From Azospirillum lipoferum (GTDB lineage Bacteria > Pseudomonadota > Alphaproteobacteria > Azospirillales > Azospirillaceae), in the NCBI RefSeq assembly GCF_024170005.1, contig NZ_JALJXJ010000016.1, positions 124,001 through 188,000 on the forward strand: DNA of 64,000 nt, written 5' to 3'. This document shows, one piece after another, positions 41,915 to 50,814 of this stretch; positions within the stretch are counted from its first letter, which is position 1, and the number at the start of each line of letters is the position of its first letter. Under the pieces are notes generated by a model. It searched no databases and was not told where the DNA came from. It worked only from the letters and a program-made list of their open reading frames with translations. The position numbers and the translations under genes were made by a program.

Positions 41915-42949
41915 TCATTGGGCATGGCCGCAGAGCGGCTTTTCGCCAGGCGGTTTTTCGAGGCCGAAGACCGCGTAGGCATCCAGCGGCTTCGGCTGGC
42001 CGGCATAGGGCACGATATAGCGGTCTATGAAGTCGTCGTTCTCGCCGCACAGGCAATTTGCGACTTCGCCGCGGAACCAGGAGGATTCCATCAGGGAGTC
42101 GCGCATCTGGCGTATCGACCGGTCTCGGATGTTGCCGAGACTGAACTGCAGGAAGTTGCACGGCAGGAGATGCCCGTTGGCCGACAGGCTCATGAACTCG
42201 ATCCCGGCCGGGCAATGGTCGCAGTCGCCGCAGTAGATGTCGCGGTTGATCATGGTCTGGCCGGTGGAAATCCGGCCGGAGGTCTGCTGCAAATGCTTGA
42301 TGTAGGCAGCGTCCTCGGGCGTGATCAGCATGTCCTTGCGGCCGTCCCACTTGCCGACCGGTTCGGCGATCTGGACGTCCATCCGAATGCCCTTGCTTCG
42401 GGCCAAGTCATACGCGCGCCGGAAGCCTTCGGAATAGAGGCTGTCATGGGTCACGACGATGGATATGGACGAAAGCAGGCCCGCCTCCCGGACCCAGTCG
42501 ATGGCCTGCACGACCCGCTGGAACGAGCCCGGCAACCGGTTGGCGTCATGCTCTTCCTGGATCCCCGAATCCAGGCTGAAGGCGATCTTGTCGACCTTCA
42601 GATCCTTGAGCCAGCGGATGCGGTCGCGATCCATCTCCCAGCCGTTGCTGACGACGTTGATGTAGGTCTCGTCGGGATGGCAGTGGCGCAGCACGAACTC
42701 CAACCGCTTGGGCGACGTGACGGGCTCGCCGCCCTGGATGACGTAGTGAAGCACCCCCAGCGTGTAGAACTCCTCGAGTGCACGGCCGAGCGCGCCCATG
42801 TCGACCATGTCGACACGGTTGAAGGTTTCAGCATAGCAGTGGCTGCAGGTCATGTTGCAACGCGACGTCACGTCCAGGGCGATCGTCCGCAGCCCGCCCG
42901 GCCGGTGGCGTTTCTGGCGTTCGTGCAGCAGGGGCTTGTCGGCGTACAT
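41915..42949 (-). CDS. Radical SAM/SPASM protein
   Basis: 344 residues. TIALDVTSRCNMTCSHCYAE holds the CNMTCSHC cluster motif; LHYVIQGGEPVTSPKRLEFV is the GGE block. The SPASM tail is cysteine-rich: DIYCGDCDHCPAGIEFMSLS, LLPCNFLQFSLGNI, VANCLCGEND, PLCGH. This tail could bind one or two auxiliary clusters. AGGA lies 11 bases upstream of the ATG. The bases upstream, 42950-43181, contain no gene that I can support and presumably its leader. Confidence 0.87.
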   Translation of the reverse strand: MYADKPLLHERQKRHRPGGLRTIALDVTSRCNMTCSHCYAETFNRVDMVDMGALGRALEEFYTLGVLHYVIQGGEPVTSPKRLEFVLRHCHPDETYINVVSNGWEMDRDRIRWLKDLKVDKIAFSLDSGIQEEHDANRLPGSFQRVVQAIDWVREAGLLSSISIVVTHDSLYSEGFRRAYDLARSKGIRMDVQIAEPVGKWDGRKDMLITPEDAAYIKHLQQTSGRISTGQTMINRDIYCGDCDHCPAGIEFMSLSANGHLLPCNFLQFSLGNIRDRSIRQMRDSLMESSWFRGEVANCLCGENDDFIDRYIVPYAGQPKPLDAYAVFGLEKPPGEKPLCGHAQ

Positions 42950-43181
42950 ATGGGTTTGTCCTGTTTCGCGGCGTAAAGTGTCCGGCAAAGAACGTGAAAG
43001 CTTTATGAATAAGCAGCGGCGGCAAGGACGCCGTCCGGTTCCGGCCGGGCTTCCCCCCGGCTTCGGCGGGAGATCCCAATCTGCGCAGGCAACCACCGGA
43101 CCGTGCATCCACATCGGACGGCACGCTGGCGGTCAACAACCCCCTAGAAAACTGCGCCTTGGATTCAGAGGGAGGCCGCGG

Positions 43182-44582
43182 TCAGGGGCGACCGTCCCCG
43201 CCTCCATCCCCACTATGGCCGATGGCGCCCATAAGCCGCCGGATAGTTTCCCGTCCCTGTTCGGGCAGCAGCAGCAGGAAGTACGGCATGATTGCGGGAT
43301 AGGGAGCGACATGAGCCGTGTACAGGTCCAACGCCTCTTGCGCCGCTCCCTTTTGCAAGAGGACAAGTGCCAGATTCAGGGCGATCCAGGGATCCGATAC
43401 GGCGACGAATCTGCTTTTGTGGCCGGCCTGGGCCAGGGCGGTCCGGTGAAGCCGCTCCGCTTCGTCGAGATTGCCCTGGACCATTCGACACAGTCCGGTA
43501 TCGGCGAGATGGATGGGCGAATGGGTGCCCGCGCTCTTCGCCTGTTCGAGCAGGAGACTTGCCTCGTCCAGGCGCCCTTCGCCCAGAGCCATCAAGCCGC
43601 GATGGCGCAAAGCATTAAAATCATTTCCATTCTTTGCGATCTGCGCGTCGAGCAGCGTTTTTGCTTCCGCCATGCGGCCAAGCCCCTGCAACGCGACGGC
43701 GTGGCCGGCGGCATAGAAGGCGGCGGGGCCCCTGTCCTTGGGCTCCGGTTCCTGCTCCAGCAGGGGGGACAGGATCGCGTCCGCTTCGGCCCAGCGCCCG
43801 CACAGGAGATTGGCCCAGCCGATCAGGCCGCGTACGGTGAACACCTCCATCTGCGGCGAGGCATCCTGGGCAGTACGGGACAGAATCCGTTCCGGGCGAT
43901 TGGCCAGGATTTCCAGATAGAACAGCGTGAAGAAATAGGCGCTGCTGCCCGGATCGAGCCGACAGGCGCAGTCCGCGATGGCAACGGACGCCGGCAGGTT
44001 CCAGTCGCGATATTCGCTGTACCAGTAGAGCCGGTTGCCGACGGTAATATAGTCGGCGGCAACCTGGGGCGCATCGGCCTCCAGCCTGTCACAGACCGTG
44101 GAGAATTCGGCCCGAGCCCGATCGATATCCCCGGTCGCGAACAGGGCGAGAGCATGATAGAGCCGGCCGCGATGGTCGTCCGGGCCGATCGCCACCCCAT
44201 GCGCGAGCGCCCTGGCGCCATCCTCCACCTCGCCGTCCAGCAACTGCCGCACGCCGATATCGATCCATCCCTTCGTCTCGTAACCGGCGTCCACCGCGAC
44301 TGCCGCATGGTGGGCGCCGCCCGCCTCATTGCCGTGTCCGAGCTGACGCAGCCCCGCGACCAGCTTCACCTGCGCCTCGTACAGCGACGGCATGATCCCG
44401 ACCGCGCGCCGGTAGGCTTCGATGGCGTCGCTGCCGCTGCCGGCTTTCAGCAGGGCATCGCCCATTCCCAGATGGTAGCGGGCGAAGGTATCCGCTTTGA
44501 TGCGGGCGCGCCACGCATCGAAATCGATCTGGTCCGGCGATGTCGATGCGGTCGCCTCAGCAGGGGAAACTGGATTGGACAT
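43182..44582 (-). CDS. Tetratricopeptide-repeat protein
   Basis: 466 residues with many TPR-like units, for example ALLKAGSGSDAIEAYRRAVG, LFATGDIDRARAEFSTV, GRWAEADAILSPLLEQEP, GRMAEAKTLLDAQI, GNLDEAERLHRTALAQAG and GAAQEALDLYTAHVAPYP. No catalytic motif or membrane segment is seen. As in the other arm of the island, a TPR gene accompanies SPGNLPAL-family genes and methyltransferases. A scaffold role is inferred. Confidence 0.82.
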   Translation of the reverse strand: MSNPVSPAEATASTSPDQIDFDAWRARIKADTFARYHLGMGDALLKAGSGSDAIEAYRRAVGIMPSLYEAQVKLVAGLRQLGHGNEAGGAHHAAVAVDAGYETKGWIDIGVRQLLDGEVEDGARALAHGVAIGPDDHRGRLYHALALFATGDIDRARAEFSTVCDRLEADAPQVAADYITVGNRLYWYSEYRDWNLPASVAIADCACRLDPGSSAYFFTLFYLEILANRPERILSRTAQDASPQMEVFTVRGLIGWANLLCGRWAEADAILSPLLEQEPEPKDRGPAAFYAAGHAVALQGLGRMAEAKTLLDAQIAKNGNDFNALRHRGLMALGEGRLDEASLLLEQAKSAGTHSPIHLADTGLCRMVQGNLDEAERLHRTALAQAGHKSRFVAVSDPWIALNLALVLLQKGAAQEALDLYTAHVAPYPAIMPYFLLLLPEQGRETIRRLMGAIGHSGDGGGDGRP

Positions 44583-44673
44583 AGCCTCTGAACCACTGTG
44601 GAACCATCATCGCCGACGCCTGAAAACCCAGTAGCTTTCACTGTTTACCGGCCGAAGGAGTATGCCCGAAGCT

Positions 44674-44707
44674 CTCCGGTGCCGCCAGCATCCTGGCGGA
44701 GCCGGAG
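44674..44707 (-). other. Strong hairpin after the C-methyltransferase-like gene
   Basis: CTCCGG-tg-CCGCCAG (44674-44688) pairs with CTGGCGG-ag-CCGGAG (44693-44707) with a 4-base loop, starting 5 bases past the gene stop. There is no T run after it on the minus strand, so it is a transcript 3'-end or processing structure rather than a standard terminator. Confidence 0.55.
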
Positions 44708-44711
44708 ACGG

Positions 44712-45890
44712 TCAGACAAAGACGCCGTCCGGAGGCCGTATGACGGTGAAACGGTCCAGTTCGGCGAGTCGGCAGGCGATCTTGTCGGCGAAAGCCGGGG
44801 TGTGCGCCACAAAGACGCGGGCGCCGTCGGGGACCTGCCGGGGGTGCAGGATGGGCCGGCCGAGATAGGTCCCACCCACCCGCTGCATGTCCTCGTCGAC
44901 GAAGAAGGCGATCGAGTCCGACACATGGGCAGCGAGCCAAGTCGCGGCGATCGACGTGCCGAAGATGCCGACCGGCCCGGCAACCGCCGCTGCCCTCGCA
45001 CTGTCGCGCAGCCGGGTCAGCCAGTCGATGTGATGCTCCACCCGCTCAAGCGAGGCCCTCCAGACTTGGTCGGCAGGGGGATCCGTGGGAAGGACGGCGG
45101 TTCCTTCGGGCAAGGCTGCATGCCGCGCGACCACGCTCAGCTCTCGGGGAATCCAGCTGTCGGTCAGGCAATCCACATACAGGCCGGATTCGGTCAGAAC
45201 GTTGCGCAGGACAGCAGGCGTGAAATGGGTTGCATGGTCGGCGATCAGCAGATCGAAGGGGCTGGTGCGCAAGTCCGGAACCTCAATGACCAGCTTGCCG
45301 TCGGGAACCAGCATTCCGACCAAGGTCGAGAGGATTGCCATTGGACGCTCGAAATGCTCCAGGACATGGACCGTCGTGACGAGGTCGAACCGTCTCGGAA
45401 TCGCACTTGGGGAGCCGGCATAGAAATCCTCGACGCCGGGAATCGCCTCGATCTCCGGACGCCGGCTGTCGTTCAGTTCGGCGCCGGCCCGCTTCCAGGC
45501 CGGCAACAGGGCCGCCGCATTCCGGAGCAGGCTGCCGTCCCCGCATCCGAAGTCCAGATGATGGCCGTCCGACGGCAGCCCGAACCCGTCCACCAGCTTG
45601 CGCAGCAGAAGCAGCGACCGGGCCTCCCCGCCGCCCGAGGACGCAAACACGGCCTGCTCGTTCCCGCCGTTCTGCCGGTAGACGACATAGGTGGAGTAGA
45701 TTGCTTGGCACTCGCTCCGCCACGCCGCGGTTGCCGGCTTCTGCACCGCTCCGCAAGCCCGGCATACGGCCAGACGCCCGCCGGCGGGCCAGATCCGGAC
45801 GTCCGACGTGATCCGGAGAAGCCGGCCATAGCCGGCGACCTCATGCAGGGCATCATGTCCGCACAGGTGGCAGGAAGGCGTGGTCATCAT
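44712..45890 (-). CDS. Zinc-ribbon SAM methyltransferase, sugar C-methyltransferase-like
   Basis: 392 residues in three parts. The N-terminus has a metal-binding pair CHLCG and CRACG. The centre is a class I methyltransferase (HHLDFGCGDGSLLRNAAALL, FDLVTTVHVLEHFERPMAIL, GKLVIEVPDLRTSPFDLLIA, DHATHFTP). The C-terminus (about 290-370) is a Rossmann-like domain (VGIFGTSIAATWLAAHVSDS, YLGRPILHP). This plan is that of TDP-sugar C-methyltransferases and relatives. Two adjacent ATGs (45890 and 45887) directly abut the previous stop. It could methylate a deoxysugar carbon; the substrate is inferred. Confidence 0.8.
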   Translation of the reverse strand: MMTTPSCHLCGHDALHEVAGYGRLLRITSDVRIWPAGGRLAVCRACGAVQKPATAAWRSECQAIYSTYVVYRQNGGNEQAVFASSGGGEARSLLLLRKLVDGFGLPSDGHHLDFGCGDGSLLRNAAALLPAWKRAGAELNDSRRPEIEAIPGVEDFYAGSPSAIPRRFDLVTTVHVLEHFERPMAILSTLVGMLVPDGKLVIEVPDLRTSPFDLLIADHATHFTPAVLRNVLTESGLYVDCLTDSWIPRELSVVARHAALPEGTAVLPTDPPADQVWRASLERVEHHIDWLTRLRDSARAAAVAGPVGIFGTSIAATWLAAHVSDSIAFFVDEDMQRVGGTYLGRPILHPRQVPDGARVFVAHTPAFADKIACRLAELDRFTVIRPPDGVFV

Positions 45891-47360
45891 TCAGTCGGCC
45901 TCCAGCCGCCGTGAAGCCGGGGAATGCCCTTCGCCATCGGCTGTCCAGGCTTTCAGGCCGTCCTGCGGATCGTCATGGGGAATTTCCCAGGATTGTAGCG
46001 AAACAGCGACGGGGCTTCTTTCGGACATGCCCAGGAACAGGCGATAGCCATCGAAACAGTTCCGGATCCCGAGAGAGCGTATCGTCTTCTCGATCTCGCG
46101 GGCGTATTGCGACACGACGAGGACGGAGTCACCCTCCTTCTGCTGCGTCGCATAGCTTGTGGCCTGAAGTACCGGCAGGCCGTGGGCCTGGCCGGCACGA
46201 TGGCTGTCGAGAAAGCCGGCCACCGCAATCCCGTCCCGCTCCATCCGCTCCCGGACGGCCTGCCCGGCTGCTCCGCTGCCGTAGATGAAAATCCGGGCCG
46301 CGTCCTTGAGTTCGCCAGTGGCTCGCACCGTCGGCAGGCGGGGCCACAAATCCTCGACCTCCGCCGCCAGAGAACCGACGATCCGGGACGCTGCGGCCTG
46401 CACCGGAGCCAGGACATTGGGGTCGACCGGATCGTCATGGAACAGGATCGGCGTCCGCACCAGCCCAGCATGCACGGGGCGCAGCCATTGTCTTGCCCAG
46501 CCGAGAAAACGGCTGCGGTCGAACGGCCCGAGATCGCGCAGACTGTCATCCCGCCGGTTGCGTGGGCTTAGTTCGGCCACGCAGATCTCGTCGGAATCCC
46601 GAATGATGTGCATCCGCGTTCCGGCCAGGGCCTCGACAAAGTCGCCGTCGACGGTCTGGGTGAAGCCTTTGGACCGGGCACCGGGCCGGACCATGAGGGG
46701 ATGCAGATGCCAGCAATGCGCCAGCAGGCCGCTGCTGCCGACGGGCCAGAAGAACTGGGACGCCCAGGCCCTGTTGAACCGCTCACCACCCCAGATCATG
46801 CTGCGTCCGATAGGGTGCATGTGCCTGATCGCCCGTCCGGCAAGGTCGCTGGCCGGAAACGATACCGGTCCCGGCCCTCTGACCCGCTCCTCCAGCCAAG
46901 GCTGCATGTCCTCCATGACCGTGCAGATGGCGGTGATCAGGAGACAGTCGCACCCTTCGGCCGCCTTCCGCTCCATCGCTGCGAAGCTGCCGTCAGAGAA
47001 GAGGGCATCCGGAGCGAGAAAGACGATCCGCGCATCCTCGGCCTCGGCCATCAGGATCGCTTCGCGATGAAAAGCGCTCATGACGTCGTAGACGTTCTCC
47101 GCCGACAAGAGCGCCTCATCCTCCGTCTTCATGACGTGGAAGCGGACATCCATAAGCCGCTGGAGCTTTCGCACCGGCTCCGACCGCGCCATCACTGCGG
47201 CGTCGCGGGCCGTCGTGTAGATGTTGTAGGTGGAGCGCTCATTGCCGGCGAGTGCCGGCAGGTTGCCTGGCGACAGATGGGAGGGCAGAACATAGCGCAG
47301 GAAAACGTCGGTGAAGGCCCGGCCCCAGACCACCAGCGCATGATGAAGCGCCGAGGTCAT
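45891..47360 (-). CDS. SPGNLPAL-family protein B with C-terminal Rossmann module
   Basis: 489 residues. The N-terminal 300 residues share the family signature: ALVVWGRAFTDVFLRYVLP then SHLSPGNLPAL, NIYTTARDAAVM, IVFLAPDALFSDGSFAAMER, HCWHLHPLMVRP, TVDGDFVEAL and DSDEICVAELSPR. A Rossmann module follows near residues 370-450 (ARIFIYGSGAAGQAVRERME, VAGFLDSHRAGQAHGLPVLQ, SVLVVSQYAREIEKTI). A glycosyltransferase-like function is possible but unproven. The ATG overlaps protein C's stop (ATGA, 47357-47360). Confidence 0.62.
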   Translation of the reverse strand: MTSALHHALVVWGRAFTDVFLRYVLPSHLSPGNLPALAGNERSTYNIYTTARDAAVMARSEPVRKLQRLMDVRFHVMKTEDEALLSAENVYDVMSAFHREAILMAEAEDARIVFLAPDALFSDGSFAAMERKAAEGCDCLLITAICTVMEDMQPWLEERVRGPGPVSFPASDLAGRAIRHMHPIGRSMIWGGERFNRAWASQFFWPVGSSGLLAHCWHLHPLMVRPGARSKGFTQTVDGDFVEALAGTRMHIIRDSDEICVAELSPRNRRDDSLRDLGPFDRSRFLGWARQWLRPVHAGLVRTPILFHDDPVDPNVLAPVQAAASRIVGSLAAEVEDLWPRLPTVRATGELKDAARIFIYGSGAAGQAVRERMERDGIAVAGFLDSHRAGQAHGLPVLQATSYATQQKEGDSVLVVSQYAREIEKTIRSLGIRNCFDGYRLFLGMSERSPVAVSLQSWEIPHDDPQDGLKAWTADGEGHSPASRRLEAD

Positions 47361-48451
47361 GAAACCAATCCGTCCATATGCCGGCGGACCCGCAGACGGA
47401 TGGTTTCGATGAAACGGTCGGACAGTGCCTCCACCTGTGGGTCGATCTTTCCGATGCCGCCAGAATGACAGCGGATCTTGGTCCCCAGATTGTGGAGATA
47501 GGCATCCAGCCCAGGTCTGCGCAGAAGGTGTCTTTCTATGTAGGTCCAGACACTGTTCGTCCAGGCGTCCAGCCAGACATCGGCATTGTCCGGCAGCGGC
47601 TTGCGGTTCGGCAAAGCGACGCGGTCGCTGAACTCGAACGCGAAGAAATCGTCGGAATCGTCGAAGATATGGACATCCGCGGGATCGCAGTCCAACCAAG
47701 ACGGAACGTCGCCGTCGATGGAGGTTTCCGATTTCCGGGCGAAATCCTCCGGAATGGCCCGCGTGTCGATGTACAGCGGATGCAGGAGCAGGGAGGTCGC
47801 CAACAGATTGGTGCGCCCGTCCACCCAGAAGAAGCCCGGCACCTCCGGGACGACCCCGTCACCGAAGCTCACCCGCCGCGTCCATTCGTGGCTGGCCTCC
47901 GTCGAGAACCGGACGAGATCGCGCGTCGGCACCTGGATCGACCCATCGTCGCGGCGGTGCTTTGCCGCCCAATCCACCAGTTCCGTCTGGTTGACCCGAT
48001 GTCCGCAGATATAGATGCAGCGGCGGCCCATGGCGCGCACCCGCTCGACCGCCACCAGCCCGCCATCGGAAACGATGCTGTCCGCGCACAGGCAGATCAC
48101 GTCCTCCTGCCGGCTCCGCGCGCGCTCGATCTCCCAGGCATAGGCTTGGCTGAACAGCGGCAGGTGGGACATGTGCCGCGGAAAGGATTCTGGAAAGACG
48201 ACGACATCGACCCGAACCCATTGCCGGGCGCGCTGAATGACGGGATGGCTGTTCAGATACGCCGCCTCTTCCGGCATCGTGATCAGCCGCAGGATGAAGA
48301 GGTCACGACATGCCAATCCGGGAAGATTTCCGGGAGACAGCAGGAACGGCAGGGAGAGATCGGTGAGGGCGGCGATGTAGCGCTCTCCCCATACGGGAAC
48401 GAGCATGTTCAGGGGGCGGACCGGAGAGGCGATGGAACCGGTTTGCGGCAT
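47357..48451 (-). CDS. SPGNLPAL-family protein C
   Basis: 364 residues, the shortest of the three paralogs and without an added Rossmann module. Shared blocks: VPVWGERYIAALTDLSLPFL then LSPGNLPGL, TMPEEAAYLNSHPV, VICLCADSIVSDGGLVAVER, NLLATSLLLHPLYIDTRAIP, TSIDGDVPSW and DDSDDFFAFEFSDR. It begins at an ATG directly after an in-frame GTG. As the first gene after a terminator it probably opens the C, B, methyltransferase, TPR unit. Function unknown. Confidence 0.62.
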   Translation of the reverse strand: MPQTGSIASPVRPLNMLVPVWGERYIAALTDLSLPFLLSPGNLPGLACRDLFILRLITMPEEAAYLNSHPVIQRARQWVRVDVVVFPESFPRHMSHLPLFSQAYAWEIERARSRQEDVICLCADSIVSDGGLVAVERVRAMGRRCIYICGHRVNQTELVDWAAKHRRDDGSIQVPTRDLVRFSTEASHEWTRRVSFGDGVVPEVPGFFWVDGRTNLLATSLLLHPLYIDTRAIPEDFARKSETSIDGDVPSWLDCDPADVHIFDDSDDFFAFEFSDRVALPNRKPLPDNADVWLDAWTNSVWTYIERHLLRRPGLDAYLHNLGTKIRCHSGGIGKIDPQVEALSDRFIETIRLRVRRHMDGLVS

Positions 48452-48584
48452 CACGGATCAAGACCTGTCGATGGAATGGGCTGCGCGGTTCTGATCATGT
48501 TATCGGGAAGGCTCGAACCGGGAAGCCGAGCCGGAGTTCGACCGGTTCACCATCGATGCTCAGCTTGGGGTGCTAAGAAACTGT

Positions 48585-48635
48585 AAAAACGCCTCCCGGC
48601 CTGCTTCCCGCCGAAGGGAACCGGGCCGGAAGGCG
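48585..48635 (-). terminator. Rho-independent terminator after the epimerase pair
   Basis: A 12-bp stem with one mismatch (48590-48601 with 48624-48635), extended inside by a TTCCC/GGGAA stem, is followed on the minus strand by five T (48585-48589). It lies 8 bases past the stop of the epimerase gene. Confidence 0.88.
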
Positions 48636-48642
48636 GTCCGCA

Positions 48643-49656
48643 TCAGCCAGCCCTGCCAAGCGCTCCGAACCAGGATCGGGTGGCTTGAGTGATGGAGTCG
48701 GGATCCCAAACCGGAGCGTCCCGCCAATAGTCGATCCCTTCAAGCACCTTGGCCACTCCAGTCTCGAAATCGACCTTCGGTTCCCACCCCAGCTCCGCCT
48801 GGATTTTGGCCGTGTCGGCCCAAGTGCAGTCGGGCTCCCCCGGGCGCTTCGGGATGTTGACCACGGAGCCGTCCAGCAGTTCCACCAGTCGGTTCACGGT
48901 TTGCGGCGCATTTGCGCCCACATTGTAGACCTCGCCGGCCCGGTTCGTGCGGGCGGCGCAAAGGAAGGCGGCGGCCACATCGGTCACGAAGATGAAGTCG
49001 CGGCTCTGGGTGCCGTCACCCACAACCGTGAACGGCTTCCCGGCCAGCTTTTGCCGCAGGAACACGCCGAACACCGCGCCGTAGGCTCCCGACGTGCGAG
49101 AGCGCGGACCATAGGCGTTGAAGATCCGGACTGAATTCACGGGAAGGCCATAGACCCGGTGCCAATGCAATGCCGCCTGCTCCCCCTGGTTCTTGGACAG
49201 GGCATAGGGGTACTGCGGAGCGATCGGATGGTCTTCCCGCGTAGGCACGGCGGCAAAGCCGTAGCAGGAGGAGGAGGCGGCATAAACCAACTTTTCCACG
49301 CCGGCATGACGCGATGCCTCGAGCACGCGCACCGTGCCCATGACGTTCGTGTCCATATAGTCCGCCGGACGCTCGATGGAGGGCACGATGTCGCCGATGC
49401 CGGCGAAGTGGAAGACGTGCCGCACGCCCCGGAACAGGGAATCGTCGGGAGCAATGTCACGAATGTCCCGGGTTTCGACCACCAGATCCGGATTTCCGGC
49501 GTGGTGGGCGAGATTATCCAGCCTGCCGCCAGCGAGATTGTCGATCACCCTCACGCCATAGCCCTGCTCCAGAAGGAGGTCGACCATGTGGCTGCCGATG
49601 AAGCCGCATCCTCCGGTGACGACGGCGACGGTGCGCTGGGAAGGCGATGAGGTCAT
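48643..49656 (-). CDS. NAD-dependent sugar epimerase/dehydratase (extended SDR)
   Basis: 337 residues. VAVVTGGCGFIGSHMVDLLL is the NAD-binding motif; KLVYAASSSCYGFA has the catalytic Ser/Thr region and YPYALSKNQGEQAA the Y-x3-K pair. VYNVGANAPQTVNRLVELL and TWADTAKIQAELGWEPKVDF are typical UDP-glucose/UDP-glucuronate 4-epimerase-like C-terminal blocks. The substrate is a nucleotide sugar. ATGA overlap with the upstream epimerase (49653-49656). A terminator follows. Confidence 0.87.
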   Translation of the reverse strand: MTSSPSQRTVAVVTGGCGFIGSHMVDLLLEQGYGVRVIDNLAGGRLDNLAHHAGNPDLVVETRDIRDIAPDDSLFRGVRHVFHFAGIGDIVPSIERPADYMDTNVMGTVRVLEASRHAGVEKLVYAASSSCYGFAAVPTREDHPIAPQYPYALSKNQGEQAALHWHRVYGLPVNSVRIFNAYGPRSRTSGAYGAVFGVFLRQKLAGKPFTVVGDGTQSRDFIFVTDVAAAFLCAARTNRAGEVYNVGANAPQTVNRLVELLDGSVVNIPKRPGEPDCTWADTAKIQAELGWEPKVDFETGVAKVLEGIDYWRDAPVWDPDSITQATRSWFGALGRAG

Positions 49657-50672
49657 GAGAGCGCCAATGCCTTCATGGTGCGGACGTTGAAATAGGTGTC
49701 GTCGGTCAGGCTGTCGGGGATTCTTCCATCCCGGAAGGCGTGGCACAGATCCCGAACGGCGTCCTCCACCGACCGGTTCGCTTCGAAACCGATGGCCTGC
49801 CTGATCTTGTCGGAATTGACGTGATAGGAGCGATTGTCATCGGTCGGCGTGCGGACGATGTCGATCGGCCCCAGGTCAGGGAACTCCTCCATCACCACCT
49901 TGCGCACGATCTCGGCGATCTCGGCAACCTTCAGGTTGCCGTAGCCGGCATTGAACACCTCGCCGGCGATCGTCTCCGCCGGAAGACGCAGCAGCAGCAG
50001 ATACAGGTCAACCATGTCATCGATGTGGATGTTCGGCCGCATCTGCTCGCCGCCGAAAACCGTGATCCTGCGGTTGTTGATGGCGTGGTTCGTCAGGATG
50101 TTGACCGTCAGATCCAAGCGCAGCCGCGGCGCATAGCCGCAGACGGTCGATGGCCGGATGGTGACACAGGTGAAGTCCGGCGCCTGGTAGCGGGCCAGGA
50201 CCGTCTCGCACATCGCTTTGTATTTGCTGTAGAGCGTCAGAGGCAGCAGCGGATGCTCCTCCGTCACGTCGGCGGCTTCGCTGATCCCGTAGACAGAGCT
50301 GCTGGATGCATAAATGAAGCGCCGGACACCCGCGGCACGCGCGGCCTGGACCATCGGCTCGAAAGCGTCGTAGTTGATGGTCGTGCTGAGCGCTTCGTCG
50401 AGCTCGAAGCTCGGATCGTTGGAAATGCAGGCAAGATGGATAACGGCGTCCACCCCGGCAACGGCACGCGCGAAGTCCGCCGCATTGCGGATATCGGCCT
50501 TGACGATGCTCAGCGCCGTGTCGTCTTTGGGAAGCATGTCGGTACCGAACAGCATCAGATCATAGACCACGACCTGATAGCCTGCCGCCAGAAGCCGCGG
50601 AACCAGCGCGCTTCCGACATAACCGGCGCCGCCGGTGACCAGCACACGCTTGAAGGGGATGTTCTCGGCCAT
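49653..50672 (-). CDS. NAD-dependent epimerase/dehydratase (extended SDR)
   Basis: 339 residues. VLVTGGAGYVGSALVPRLLA begins the NAD fold; RFIYASSSSVYGIS and TLYSKYKAMCETVL supply Ser and Y-x3-K, and IRPSTVCGYAPRLRLDLTVN is typical of GalE-type and related enzymes in glycan clusters. The C-terminus YHVNSDKIRQAIGFEANRSV is usual. It may make or interconvert the sugar used by the island's transferases. AAGGA precedes the ATG at 50672. Confidence 0.87.
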   Translation of the reverse strand: MAENIPFKRVLVTGGAGYVGSALVPRLLAAGYQVVVYDLMLFGTDMLPKDDTALSIVKADIRNAADFARAVAGVDAVIHLACISNDPSFELDEALSTTINYDAFEPMVQAARAAGVRRFIYASSSSVYGISEAADVTEEHPLLPLTLYSKYKAMCETVLARYQAPDFTCVTIRPSTVCGYAPRLRLDLTVNILTNHAINNRRITVFGGEQMRPNIHIDDMVDLYLLLLRLPAETIAGEVFNAGYGNLKVAEIAEIVRKVVMEEFPDLGPIDIVRTPTDDNRSYHVNSDKIRQAIGFEANRSVEDAVRDLCHAFRDGRIPDSLTDDTYFNVRTMKALALS

Positions 50673-50814
50673 AGGGTCCTTATTCCGCATTCAGGCGAAC
50701 GGTCCGTTACCGGCAACGGACGGGAGAACGATGACGGCAGCCGGTATGGCAACGCCCAACGCTACAAAGCGGCGTCGGGCGGCGTCAATGAAGTTGAAGC
50801 CGCTGCCGCCCTCA

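Noticed and set aside
44674-44707. Treating the strong hairpin after the C-methyltransferase-like gene as an intrinsic terminator
   Set aside because: No T run follows the stem on the minus strand, so I list it only as a hairpin.
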